A stretch of 64,000 nt of DNA from Methyloprofundus sp. (lineage in GTDB: Bacteria > Pseudomonadota > Gammaproteobacteria > Methylococcales > Methylomonadaceae): positions 124,001 to 188,000 of the forward strand of contig AP023240.1 of assembly GCA_016592635.1 (NCBI GenBank), in the 5' to 3' direction. Position numbers and translations under genes: made by a program. Shown here in pieces: positions 46,425-54,582 of this stretch. The first letter of the stretch is position 1; each line of letters begins with the position of its first letter. Below the pieces are notes generated by a model, which did not search any database, had not been told where the DNA came from, and worked only from the letters and a program-made list of their open reading frames with translations.

Positions 46425-48878
46425 TTATTTTCCGTTGATACGTAAAGAGTTAACAATCACTGAAACTGAGCTCAATGCCATGGCTGCTGATGCTATCATG
46501 GGATTGAGTTTGCCGACAGCCGCAACTGGAATGGCGATCGTATTGTAACCAAATGCCCAAAATAAATTTTGTTTAATGATTTTCATGGTGTAAGTACTGA
46601 GTTCAACTGTCTCAGCAACTTTAGCAATATCGCCATTAACTAAGGTTAAATCTGCTGACTCAATTGCAATATCGGTGCCATGCCCAATGGCAAAGCCAAC
46701 ATTAGCAGCAGCCAGAGCAGGAGCATCATTAATGCCGTCGCCAATCATGCCAACTGAACCACCTTCATTTTGTAGGCGATGAATTTCTTGTAGTTTTTGT
46801 TCGGGCGTTGCGTGAGCAATGACTGTTTTAATACCTACAAGATCAGCAATATGATGCGCTGTGGCACTGGTATCACCTGTTACCATGAGCGTTTCAATAT
46901 TTAGCTGATGCAGTGCGGCAATAGCTTGTTTAGCTGATTCTCTAGGTTGATCGGCTATGCCGAATAAGGCGCTGGCTTTACCATTAAAAGCAGCTAAGAC
47001 TGGAGTTTTGCCTTTTAGTCCTAGTGCTTCAATATGAGGTAGTAGCTCGGCAATATCAATGGCTTCTTCTTCCAGCCAGGCCTGATTACCAATTAAGACT
47101 TGATAGTGACCAACTTTAGATTGCAGGCCACGGCCAGCTGTTACATTAAAGTCTTTTACTGATTTAAAGTCAAAGTCGTGCAAATCTTGTACGTAATTAA
47201 CAATAGCTTGCGCTAAAAAATGTTCTGATTTATGTTCCGCAGAGGCAATGTGAGTGAGTAGCGTTTCATCACTATGGTTACTAATATTGATAAAGTCAGT
47301 TACCTGCGGTTTGCCTTCAGTAATGGTGCCGGTTTTATCAAAAACAATTGCAGTTAAGTGCGTGGCTGTTTCTAGGCTTTCACCATTACGAATATAGACA
47401 CCACGCTTGGCTGATTGTCCAGTGCCAACCATAATTGCTGTAGGTGTTGCTAAGCCTAAGGCGCAAGGGCAGGCAATTAATAGTACGGTAACGGCATTGC
47501 TAAAAGCAAAGCTAAAAGGAGCTCCTGCGAGAGTCCAAGATGCAAAGGTGAGTGCGGAAACTCCCATAACACTTGGTACAAATACCGCTGAAATCTTATC
47601 TACCATTTTTTGTACTGGTAGCTTGGAAGCTTGAGCATGGTCAACCATATGGATGATACCTGCCAAAACAGTGTCCATACCAATTGCCGTGGCTTCAATT
47701 GTTAATAGGCCAGTGCCATTAACACAGCCACCGATTACTTTATGGTCTACTTCTTTGATTGCAGGGATGCTTTCCCCAGTCACCATGGCTTCATCAACAG
47801 TTGATATGCCTGATATGACATTGCCATCAGTGGGTATTTTTTCACCAGGACGAATGAGTAGGGTATCGCCTAGTTCAATGTCGTCAATGCTGATAGTAGT
47901 TTCTTTGCCATCTTTTAAAAGGGTCGCAGTTTGTGGTTGTAAATCAATCAGTTTTCTAATGGCTTCGCCTGCTTTGCCTTTGGCACTTTCTTCCATATAA
48001 CGGCCAAGCAAGACAAATGAAATGATACTAGCCGCTGCTTCAAAATAAAGGTGGCCTCTGCCACGTAATAATGCTGGTAGGCTATAGCCGTAGGCGGAAC
48101 CGACACCGATAGCAATTAAGCTATCCATATTAGCAGTACCCATTTTTGCCAGTTTCCAAGCTTTTGTAAAAAAGCTACTACCGGCAGCAAAGACAATAGG
48201 AGTGGTTAGCGCAAATTGTAACCAGTGGTACATGCGCCCAGATGGCATTGCCATACCAATTGCAACCACAGGGGCACTAAGAACGCTGGCCCAAATAAAT
48301 CGTTTTTTAGCGCTGGCCAGGCGCTGGTGCTCCTTTCTTATAAGCTCCTGACGCTGGGATAGCGTGTCCATTAAATTAGCTTTATAACCTACCTTGCTAA
48401 TAATTTCAGCCATATCTTGGCGTGATATGCGGCCATTTGCTGAGGCAATCGCAGAAGCAAAGTTGACCGTTGCACTGTGGATGCGCGGATCTCTTTTTAA
48501 AGACATTTCCAGTAATAGTGCACAAGAAGCACAGCTCATGCCCTCAATGGCTAAACTAATGTCTTGTAGAGGTACGTTTAGGTCTTCAGTGATATCACTT
48601 TTAGGCAGGCTGATTTTTTTCTTGCCGATATTGCCCAAAACCATGTCTAGCAAGGTTAAGAAGTTCTTTTTTGGTAAAGCCTTATGGTCAAAAAAAAGCG
48701 TGACAGAACCAATTTCTGGAACTGATTTAATGCACTTGATTTCGGGGCGCTTTTTTAAAATAATCTCAAAAATGTAGGTGCGCTCAGGATCTTTTTCCAG
48801 AATAGGAACTAGAATGCGAATACGGTTTTTAAGCTCATGCACGAGCTTAAAGTTTTTAGGCTGAAATGCTTGGGTCAT
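46425..48878 (-). CDS. copA: P1B-1 type Cu(I)-transporting ATPase with an extra N-terminal HMA-like domain
   Basis: 817-residue heavy-metal P-type ATPase. Residues 14-85 form an HMA-like ferredoxin fold without a CxxC pair; a canonical HMA domain follows with GMSCASCA (Cys116, Cys119). The membrane signature LLIACPCALG, then DKTGTITEG (phosphorylated Asp) and GDGINDAPALA follow. Late helices carry GYNTIA and MALSSVSV, the YN and MxxSS elements of Cu(I) pumps. This supports copper(I) export from the cytoplasm. It is preceded by an HMA-like membrane protein (14-base gap) and followed by the SafE-type gene (1-base gap). The non-CxxC domain resembles those of mycobacterial CtpC-type pumps. Confidence 0.92.
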   Translation of the reverse strand: MTQAFQPKNFKLVHELKNRIRILVPILEKDPERTYIFEIILKKRPEIKCIKSVPEIGSVTLFFDHKALPKKNFLTLLDMVLGNIGKKKISLPKSDITEDLNVPLQDISLAIEGMSCASCALLLEMSLKRDPRIHSATVNFASAIASANGRISRQDMAEIISKVGYKANLMDTLSQRQELIRKEHQRLASAKKRFIWASVLSAPVVAIGMAMPSGRMYHWLQFALTTPIVFAAGSSFFTKAWKLAKMGTANMDSLIAIGVGSAYGYSLPALLRGRGHLYFEAAASIISFVLLGRYMEESAKGKAGEAIRKLIDLQPQTATLLKDGKETTISIDDIELGDTLLIRPGEKIPTDGNVISGISTVDEAMVTGESIPAIKEVDHKVIGGCVNGTGLLTIEATAIGMDTVLAGIIHMVDHAQASKLPVQKMVDKISAVFVPSVMGVSALTFASWTLAGAPFSFAFSNAVTVLLIACPCALGLATPTAIMVGTGQSAKRGVYIRNGESLETATHLTAIVFDKTGTITEGKPQVTDFINISNHSDETLLTHIASAEHKSEHFLAQAIVNYVQDLHDFDFKSVKDFNVTAGRGLQSKVGHYQVLIGNQAWLEEEAIDIAELLPHIEALGLKGKTPVLAAFNGKASALFGIADQPRESAKQAIAALHQLNIETLMVTGDTSATAHHIADLVGIKTVIAHATPEQKLQEIHRLQNEGGSVGMIGDGINDAPALAAANVGFAIGHGTDIAIESADLTLVNGDIAKVAETVELSTYTMKIIKQNLFWAFGYNTIAIPVAAVGKLNPMIASAAMALSSVSVIVNSLRINGK

Positions 48879-48892
48879 AGGAGGCTGAGACT

Positions 48893-49501
48893 TTATTTGT
48901 TTTTATTGGTTTTTGAACGAATAAATAAATACATCAGATAGAAAATGGTTAACCACTGATAGCGATATTTCATCGGCTCTAATAACCATTTTTTAGTAAT
49001 GAGTTTCCAGTGAGTCTTAATTAAGAATAGGACGAGAACATCATTAAAAAAAGTAATTAGCGTTTTTTCTGGGTTTGCGAGAATTTCGGGTTTTTTTTTC
49101 AAGCCTAATTTCGTTAGAATACTGATCGCTTGCGCTGTTTCTTTGGTTTCAACGTACTTTTCTTTTGCCCAACGGGTGCCTTTCCAATCAGTTAGCTTAT
49201 TTTTAAGGACGCTGTTAGCTTTGTCGGCAACAGGTTTATTAAAAACACCTTTGTTTTCCAGTTCAGCAATGAGTGTTAGTAATTGCTGATTTAGTTCAGG
49301 AAAAGATAGTGACTCTTCGGTGAAGCGAATGGCAAGCTTCTGTTTATTTCTGAATAAGTTAACACGATAAACTCCATCAAATTGTAGGATGGCATCAGTA
49401 ACAACAGGAGCAACCGTACCGCGACATAAACATTCCGGAATTTGGAATCTTACATGGCCTGAAGAGTTATAGCGCAAAATAATTTCTTGTTGTATGGACA
49501 T
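48893..49501 (-). CDS. HMA-like membrane protein upstream of copA
   Basis: 202 residues. Residues about 12-88 (HVRFQIPECLCRGTVAP, VYRVNLFRNKQKLAIRF) resemble an HMA-type ferredoxin fold with a CxC pair (CLC) at an unusual place, similar in outline to the N-terminal domain of the adjacent ATPase. Residues about 150-200 contain one or two membrane helices (FFNDVLVLFLIKTHW, YQWLTIFYLMYLFI) and a basic tail. It is 14 bases before copA, so it is cotranscribed and probably a metal-transfer or platform component. It is not a named family that I can confirm. Confidence 0.72.
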   Translation of the reverse strand: MSIQQEIILRYNSSGHVRFQIPECLCRGTVAPVVTDAILQFDGVYRVNLFRNKQKLAIRFTEESLSFPELNQQLLTLIAELENKGVFNKPVADKANSVLKNKLTDWKGTRWAKEKYVETKETAQAISILTKLGLKKKPEILANPEKTLITFFNDVLVLFLIKTHWKLITKKWLLEPMKYRYQWLTIFYLMYLFIRSKTNKNK

Positions 49502-49534
49502 GTAAGTCAGGGAGAATATAACTGAGAAGAGGAG

Positions 49535-49577
49535 GGTGTTACTGGGCTAGCTATTATAGTGCTAGCATCGTAACACC
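49535..49577. promoter_or_regulatory. Nested hairpin between the glycine-zipper gene and the HMA-like gene
   Basis: ggtgttac (49535-49542) pairs with gtaacacc (49570-49577), and inside it gctagc (49546-49551) pairs with gctagc (49561-49566). On the minus strand it lies in the 191-base gap and could be an attenuator or RNA-processing site that separates expression of the small proteins from the pump. Confidence 0.5.
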
Positions 49578-49692
49578 TATGTTTTAATATATGAGGTGCG
49601 CTCTTTTAACTAAAATTTTATTAAAGCTAGTATTGTGCTCAGATAGCGGTTGTATCAGGCGTTCCGTTCAGTCTCATATTGTTGCTTTTTTG

Positions 49693-50013
49693 TTATTCGG
49701 GGCTTTCTTTGGATTCGGCGACAAGGTCTTCTAGGTTTTCTTTTTGCTGTAGCACAAAGTCTTTGCCTTTGTCGGTAGCTGAACTTACAGATGAAACAAT
49801 GTCTTTCCTGTGCTTGTGTGCATAGTAGCCTATGGCTGCGCCAATACCGAGTAAAAGTAATGGATGTCTAGTGATGGTGCTCATAATTGATTTTCCAGTT
49901 TGGGCACCAGCAGACATGACAGCACCTTTAATTAAGTTGGTTGAAAGTTCGTGTTTATCAAGACCTGTATGTGCAATATGCTTGGCGGCTTGCTTAGTGT
50001 GGTTGTGAGCCAT
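49693..50013 (-). CDS. Glycine-zipper small membrane protein (PacL/YtxH-like)
   Basis: 106 residues starting MAHNHTKQAAKHIAHTG (ATG 50013; the frame extends to 50088). The N-terminal part is His-rich. One membrane helix has a glycine-zipper pattern (LLLLGIGAAIGYYAHKH, about residues 50-66), followed by an amphipathic Glu/Ala/Lys tail (DKGKDFVLQQKENLEDLVAE). This layout recalls mycobacterial PacL proteins, which cluster with P-type ATPases and form efflux platforms, and YtxH-like proteins. The homology is inferred from layout only. It lies 37 bases after the small metal-binding gene. Confidence 0.7.
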   Translation of the reverse strand: MAHNHTKQAAKHIAHTGLDKHELSTNLIKGAVMSAGAQTGKSIMSTITRHPLLLLGIGAAIGYYAHKHRKDIVSSVSSATDKGKDFVLQQKENLEDLVAESKESPE

Positions 50014-50050
50014 TTTATATAGTCCAATAATTAGGGATGGATAGATGGCA

Positions 50051-50218
50051 TTATTTTGCAGTATCTTCCGGCAGTAGCTCATCTTCATTAAGCATTTGAT
50101 AAATACCTTGGCAGCCTTCGCAGCAAAACTCTTTTTTGCCTTCTTTAGTTAAGAGGCTAAAGCCTTCAATTTCTACGGGGAGTCCGCATAAATCACATGA
50201 TTTTTTTTCGTCAGCCAT
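50051..50218 (-). CDS. Stand-alone cysteine metal-binding domain, 55 aa
   Basis: A complete 55-codon gene from ATG 50218 to TAA 50051. It reads CDLCGLPVEIEGF, then KEFCCEGCQGIYQMLNEDE. The CxxC...FCCxGCxxIYxML pattern is that of the small metal-binding domain usually fused to the N terminus of CcoI/FixI-type copper ATPases; here it is free. It would bind Zn or Cu by five cysteines. It lies 37 bases before the glycine-zipper gene on the same strand. It is too short for automatic gene lists, so it may be unannotated. Confidence 0.72.
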   Translation of the reverse strand: MADEKKSCDLCGLPVEIEGFSLLTKEGKKEFCCEGCQGIYQMLNEDELLPEDTAK

Positions 50219-50224
50219 AAATGT

Positions 50225-50292
50225 AGTGGGTAAAGTGGGTAATTCAAACAGAGAAGAAAGTAAATGGTCTTAACAAAGCATGGATTGTTAAG
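50225..50292. promoter_or_regulatory. Candidate operator: direct and inverted repeats upstream of the metal cluster
   Basis: agtgggtaa occurs twice in tandem at 50225-50242. cttaacaa (50269-50276) and ttgttaag (50285-50292) form a perfect 8-bp dyad with an 8-base spacer. The position just upstream of the 55-residue metal-binding gene suits a repressor or activator site; the regulator is unknown. Confidence 0.45.
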
Positions 50293-50405
50293 TATTTGGA
50301 GACAATACAGCAGAAGCCCTCCCTCTTTGTGAACTATAACAGATATAGATAGAATTGAGGAGGCTTACTTACCAGAAAATTAATAATATGTAATGGGAAC
50401 TGCTT

Positions 50406-50657
50406 TTATGATTGACAGTCGGCATCAGGGGGGCAGTATTTCTCTGCAGAAGAATTTGTTGGTTGGTTGTGCGAGCAGACTTTTGTTGACGCTTTCATGA
50501 GAGCGATGCGCATTGCGCCTGTCAGGCTTGAGCCTAATCCAAGTCGCGCAGCAACAGCAGGCAAGACAATGAACGAAGCGACGGCTAATCCTGCCCCTAG
50601 TAATAGTGCGCTATTAGATACTTGAGGTTCTTGAGAAAGTTGCTGTTGATTACTCAT
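50406..50657 (-). CDS. DUF5132-like small membrane protein with Cys-rich tail
   Basis: 83 residues. A glycine-rich membrane helix (ALLLGAGLAVASFIVLPAVAARLG, about residues 17-40) is followed by LTGAMRIALMKASTKV, an outline like DUF5132 proteins found next to HMA-domain metal pumps. The tail contains three cysteines and a histidine (VCSHNQPTN, KYCPPDADCQS), a possible metal site. It stands 187 bases upstream of the metal-binding gene on the same strand. The family match is by eye only. Confidence 0.62.
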   Translation of the reverse strand: MSNQQQLSQEPQVSNSALLLGAGLAVASFIVLPAVAARLGLGSSLTGAMRIALMKASTKVCSHNQPTNSSAEKYCPPDADCQS

Positions 50658-50962
50658 ATATTTTCTAGATTGATATTACAAAAGATATTGTTGCTTATAC
50701 AAGAATTAAGCCACATTTTAAGTGATTGAATTTAATGTTTAAATATTAAATTAATTAGCATAAGCATTATGAAAATAAGGGATTTAAGCTAGTTGTATTG
50801 ACTTATATAACATAGTTTAATTATTAGGGGTTGAGCTTGATATTAGCTTTTTAAATATTGGCTTTACAAATATTAGTTGACTGCTATCTTTAATTATAGA
50901 GCTATTTTACCCCTTACTTTGATGGTTAGCTCTGTTGCTTTATTTTGTTGGGCACTACTGTG
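50658..50962. other. AT-rich intergenic stretch, no gene seen
   Basis: About 300 bases of AT-rich sequence between divergent genes. It should hold the promoters of the DUF5132-like gene and of the metalloprotease, but no box stands out clearly. A shortened palindromic element follows at 50963. Confidence 0.4.
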
Positions 50963-51037
50963 TTAGGAGTACGAGCGCAGAATTATGCATACAACTATTT
51001 TCTGATGCGGTTGTGCAGCTAAAATCCTTAGTTCCTT
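50963..51037. repeat. Shortened relative of the 36566 palindromic element
   Basis: catacaactattttctg through gcggttgtgcag aligns with cgtaactgtttttctg through gcgattgtgcag in the right arm at 36655-36690. The ends also match (ttaggag at the left, gttcctt at the right). The left arm is largely deleted. Confidence 0.6.
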
Positions 51038-51123
51038 TTTCATCAATTTAAGCAAATATATTTTAAGTATGCAGGGGAGGCCTTGCATATTTAATGACTT
51101 CTAAATATTTTAGGTGAAATATA

Positions 51124-53172
51124 ATGAAATTACGTCAAACAATACCATATATGGCATTGTCAGCATCTTTTATGGCGGGAAATGTTTCGGCAGATCCTGA
51201 TAACATAAAAATGTTTGGTGCAGCTGCACCATTTGCCGTTGCCGCGCTACCTACTAGTCCACTAAAGGCTGGTATTGAATCGCTTCCTTATTCTGCGCAG
51301 CAAAATGCAGTGCAATGGTTACATAGCTTTGATTTTCCAGCAGAAGATGCTGAAATGCTTAAAGTGGATGATCAGGGAGCGGTGTACTATGAAGATCCTG
51401 CACCGATATTACCTACTAACATCAGTCAGCCTGACCTTGAGACAAACCCGGAAGCAGAAGGTATTAATCCGACAGATGCATTTAGACTGCATAGTAAGCT
51501 GGGTGCTGCTAATGTTGTGTACCTTAACTTCAAAGGCTATAACATTGAAGGGACTGCATGGAATAGTTCTGTCGGTACTTATGAAGCCAAGCCATTTAAT
51601 TTAGAAGGGGACTCTGGTTCCTTTTCTGTAGCAGAAAGGGCGAATATTACCAATATTTGGCAGCGAGTTGCTGAAGATTTTGCGCCTTTTGATATTGATG
51701 TGACTACCGAAGATCCGATAGTTTTTGGTGAGCGGGTCGGGCATATTTTAGTGACCAGTAAAACTGATGCGGCAGGACAATCGATGCCTGCTCGGTCAGC
51801 GGGTGGTGTTGCATATGTTAATGTTTGGGGGCGAAGTAATTATGCGTATTATCAGCCTGCACTTGTTTATTTTGATAACTTAGGTTATAGAGCTTCTTAT
51901 ATTGCCGAAGCTGCATCACATGAGTTGGGACATAATTTGGCTTTATCACATGATGGTGTAGGCTCTAGTACGTATTATGCCGGACGTGGCTATGATTATG
52001 AATCTTGGGCACCTATCATGGGGAATAGCTATTATAAAAATGTTACCCAATGGAGTAAGGGAGAATACCCTAATGCTAATAATTTTCAAGATGATATAGC
52101 GATTATTACTGCAAGGTTACAACGCAGTGTCGATGATCATGCGGATGACTTATTGTCGTCTACACCGTTATTGGTAGATACGGATGGTTATGTGGCAAGT
52201 AGTAATCCTGAGTTTGATCCATTAAATGCACGCCCTGATAATAAAGGTATTATTGGTGATATTAGTGATAGGGATGTATTTTATTTTGATACGGCTGCTG
52301 GGGAAATTAATTTAACAATCAATCCTGCTTGGGATGCCTTTACTCAAGATGCTCGGCGGGGAGCAAATTTAGATGTACAGGCTAGTATTTTTGATGAAAA
52401 CGGTACAGAAATTATTGTGGTGGACCCGTTAGAGGATACTCAAGCAGTCATCAGTGCTGAGCTTAATGCAGGGCGATATTATTTAGCTATTACAGGCGTA
52501 GGGAATGCTAATACGCCTTTTTCGGATTATGCGAGTATGGGGCAGTACTATATTAGTGGACAGGTGGTACCCTTTACATCAGATGTGACTCCACCAACGC
52601 CAGATCCTATGGGGTGGAGTGCAGACCCTGCCGCTGAGAGTAGAATGAGTATTAGCATGGCTGCGGTCACTGCAGTTGATGATGCGGGTACTGTTGAGTA
52701 TCAATTTGTTTGTGTGTCAGGTGGAGCTGGGTGTGTTGCCAGTGCATGGCAAACGAGCACTAATTTTACTGCCGTTAATTTGGCAGCAGGTACTGAGTAT
52801 ACTTATCAAGTGAAAGCGCGTGATGACCTCGGTAATGAAACTGATCTGTCTGTAGCAGAAACAGTCAGTACTTTTATTAATGCAGACCCTGAAAGTAGCG
52901 GTGAAGCTCCCGTGCTATATGACGATGAAGTGTCAGTGCTTGATGTTTTAGTTAACGATAGTGATGCGGATGGGGATGCATTGCAAATTATAAGTACCAG
53001 TTCACCCGCAAATGGTAGTGTTGCTATTCGTGATGACATGATCTCGTATACGCCAGTTTATGGCTTTGTGGGCTATGATAGCTTTACTTATACGGTTACT
53101 GATGGCTTTGGCGGGCTTTCAACTAGCGTGGTTGATGTGTATGTGATTCCTCGCTTGTTTTTTCTCTGGTAA
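51124..53172 (+). CDS. Secreted reprolysin-like zinc metalloprotease with Ig/cadherin-like repeats
   Basis: 682 residues with a signal peptide (1-23, cleavage after VSA). The zinc site is EAASHELGHNLALSHDG (about residues 264-280), an HExxHxxxxxHD reprolysin-type motif. The catalytic domain runs from KLGAANVVYLNFKGYN to ITARL, then comes a region resembling bacterial pre-peptidase C-terminal domains, a fibronectin-III-like stretch (VEYQFVCVSGGAGCV) and a final cadherin-like repeat (VLVNDSDADGDALQII, GYDSFTYTVTDGFGG). It ends IPRLFFLW with no recognised sorting tag. Its targets are unknown. It is monocistronic. Confidence 0.85.
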   Translation: MKLRQTIPYMALSASFMAGNVSADPDNIKMFGAAAPFAVAALPTSPLKAGIESLPYSAQQNAVQWLHSFDFPAEDAEMLKVDDQGAVYYEDPAPILPTNISQPDLETNPEAEGINPTDAFRLHSKLGAANVVYLNFKGYNIEGTAWNSSVGTYEAKPFNLEGDSGSFSVAERANITNIWQRVAEDFAPFDIDVTTEDPIVFGERVGHILVTSKTDAAGQSMPARSAGGVAYVNVWGRSNYAYYQPALVYFDNLGYRASYIAEAASHELGHNLALSHDGVGSSTYYAGRGYDYESWAPIMGNSYYKNVTQWSKGEYPNANNFQDDIAIITARLQRSVDDHADDLLSSTPLLVDTDGYVASSNPEFDPLNARPDNKGIIGDISDRDVFYFDTAAGEINLTINPAWDAFTQDARRGANLDVQASIFDENGTEIIVVDPLEDTQAVISAELNAGRYYLAITGVGNANTPFSDYASMGQYYISGQVVPFTSDVTPPTPDPMGWSADPAAESRMSISMAAVTAVDDAGTVEYQFVCVSGGAGCVASAWQTSTNFTAVNLAAGTEYTYQVKARDDLGNETDLSVAETVSTFINADPESSGEAPVLYDDEVSVLDVLVNDSDADGDALQIISTSSPANGSVAIRDDMISYTPVYGFVGYDSFTYTVTDGFGGLSTSVVDVYVIPRLFFLW

Positions 53173-53193
53173 TTAAATTTTAAAGCTAGTCAT

Positions 53194-53230
53194 AATCACT
53201 GCAGCCCTCAGAAAGAGGGTAGCAGTGATT
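53194..53230. terminator. Bidirectional hairpin, metalloprotease / rlmI
   Basis: aatcactgc and ccctc (53194-53209) pair with gaggg and gcagtgatt (53215-53230), leaving small bulges, around agaaa. It lies between convergent genes. Confidence 0.7.
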
Positions 53231-53256
53231 TATGTAAACAGTTTTAGGCGTAATGT

Positions 53257-54453
53257 TTATAAGCTTTCAGAAACGGCGCAAAAATAAGTCTTAAGGTACT
53301 CAGTTTCAGCAATAGCAGGATGAATAGGATGGTCAGGAGCTTGCCCACCAGTAGCAACAATAGAGAGATTTCTGTCTATGTGCCTTGCTGACGAGCGTAA
53401 GATTTCATGTAAATTAGCTTTGCTTAAATGTGATGAGCAAGAGGCCGATACCAATAAACCATCCTTTGCTAACACCTGTAAGGCAAGATGATTCAGACGG
53501 CGGTAAGCTTCATAACCTGATTTGAAATCTTTTTTACGTTTAATGAGTGCGGGTGGATCTAAGATAATAATATCAAAATGTTGTTTCTCTAAACGAATAC
53601 GTTTCAAATAATCAAATACATCACTTTGCACGAATTGCATGTTATTGCTAACTTGGTTTAATTGCGCATTTTGTTCGGCTAAGGCAATCGCACTGGCAGA
53701 AGCATCCACACAGGTTACTTGTGTAGCACCATTCATTGCCGCAGGAATACCCCAAGCTCCCGCATAAGAAAATAGGTCTAATACTGTTTTGCCGGCAGTT
53801 AATTTTGCTAAAGTAGCACGGCTGCTACGGTGGTCATAAAACCAGCCCGTTTTTTGGCCTGCTAAAATGTCAATTTTAAATTTAGCATTATTCTCTTCTA
53901 TGATTAATTGCTCTGGTAGTTCACCATAAATAAGTTCTGCTTGTTCAGATAACCCCTCTAGTTGTCTTTGTGAGTTGTCATTTTTTAGATAAATAGCTTT
54001 AGGCTGTAATAAATCTACCAGCACTTCAATCAGAGGCTCTTTTTGTCTCTCTATCCCCGCTGTGGTAATTTGCACGGAGAGTACATCACCAAAACGGTCT
54101 ATAACCAAACCAGGTAAGCCATCACCCTCACCAAAAATTAGACGATAGAATGGTTTATCGTAAAATAGTTCACGTAAGGCCAGTGCCTTGGATATGCGGC
54201 TGGTAAACATTTTTGTGCCCAGTTTTGCACTAGGTTTTCTGGATAGAAAGCGTGCGCAAATTAGAGTGTTGGGGTTGATGTAGGCAGTCCCTAATATCTT
54301 GCCATCACTGGCGACAATTTTGACTAAATCACCTGGACTAAATTGCTTTAGTGGGCTGCGGGCAGTGTCTACTTCATTACTGAATACCCAAAGGTGACCT
54401 TGGCGTATACGTTTATCTTCATTTTTCTTTAGAAACAGTTCAGGGTGAGCCAT
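53257..54453 (-). CDS. rlmI: 23S rRNA (cytosine1962-C5)-methyltransferase RlmI
   Basis: SAM-dependent methyltransferase of 398 residues. An N-terminal PUA domain (KRIRQGHLWVFSNEVD, FSPGDLVKIVASDGKILGTAYINP) is followed by an EEHEE-type linker and a Rossmann domain with VLDLFSYAGAWGIPA (SAM loop, about residue 228), IILDPPALIKRK, and the active cysteine in SASCSSHLS. Convergent with the metalloprotease. Confidence 0.93.
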   Translation of the reverse strand: MAHPELFLKKNEDKRIRQGHLWVFSNEVDTARSPLKQFSPGDLVKIVASDGKILGTAYINPNTLICARFLSRKPSAKLGTKMFTSRISKALALRELFYDKPFYRLIFGEGDGLPGLVIDRFGDVLSVQITTAGIERQKEPLIEVLVDLLQPKAIYLKNDNSQRQLEGLSEQAELIYGELPEQLIIEENNAKFKIDILAGQKTGWFYDHRSSRATLAKLTAGKTVLDLFSYAGAWGIPAAMNGATQVTCVDASASAIALAEQNAQLNQVSNNMQFVQSDVFDYLKRIRLEKQHFDIIILDPPALIKRKKDFKSGYEAYRRLNHLALQVLAKDGLLVSASCSSHLSKANLHEILRSSARHIDRNLSIVATGGQAPDHPIHPAIAETEYLKTYFCAVSESL

Positions 54454-54582
54454 ATTGTGCTGGGGGAGGTAATTTAAAAATAGAGCATTATAACCAACTG
54501 TAGCAGAGTAAATAGAATAACTTTTGTATTTGAGGTGGGAGCAGTATGATTGTTTGTTATCAAATCCTTGTTTGTAAATAGT

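Noticed and set aside
46424..46456. TTG 46456 start for the SafE-type gene
   Set aside because: It would overlap copA by 30 bases; GTG 46423, one base after the copA stop and with ggaa upstream, fits better.
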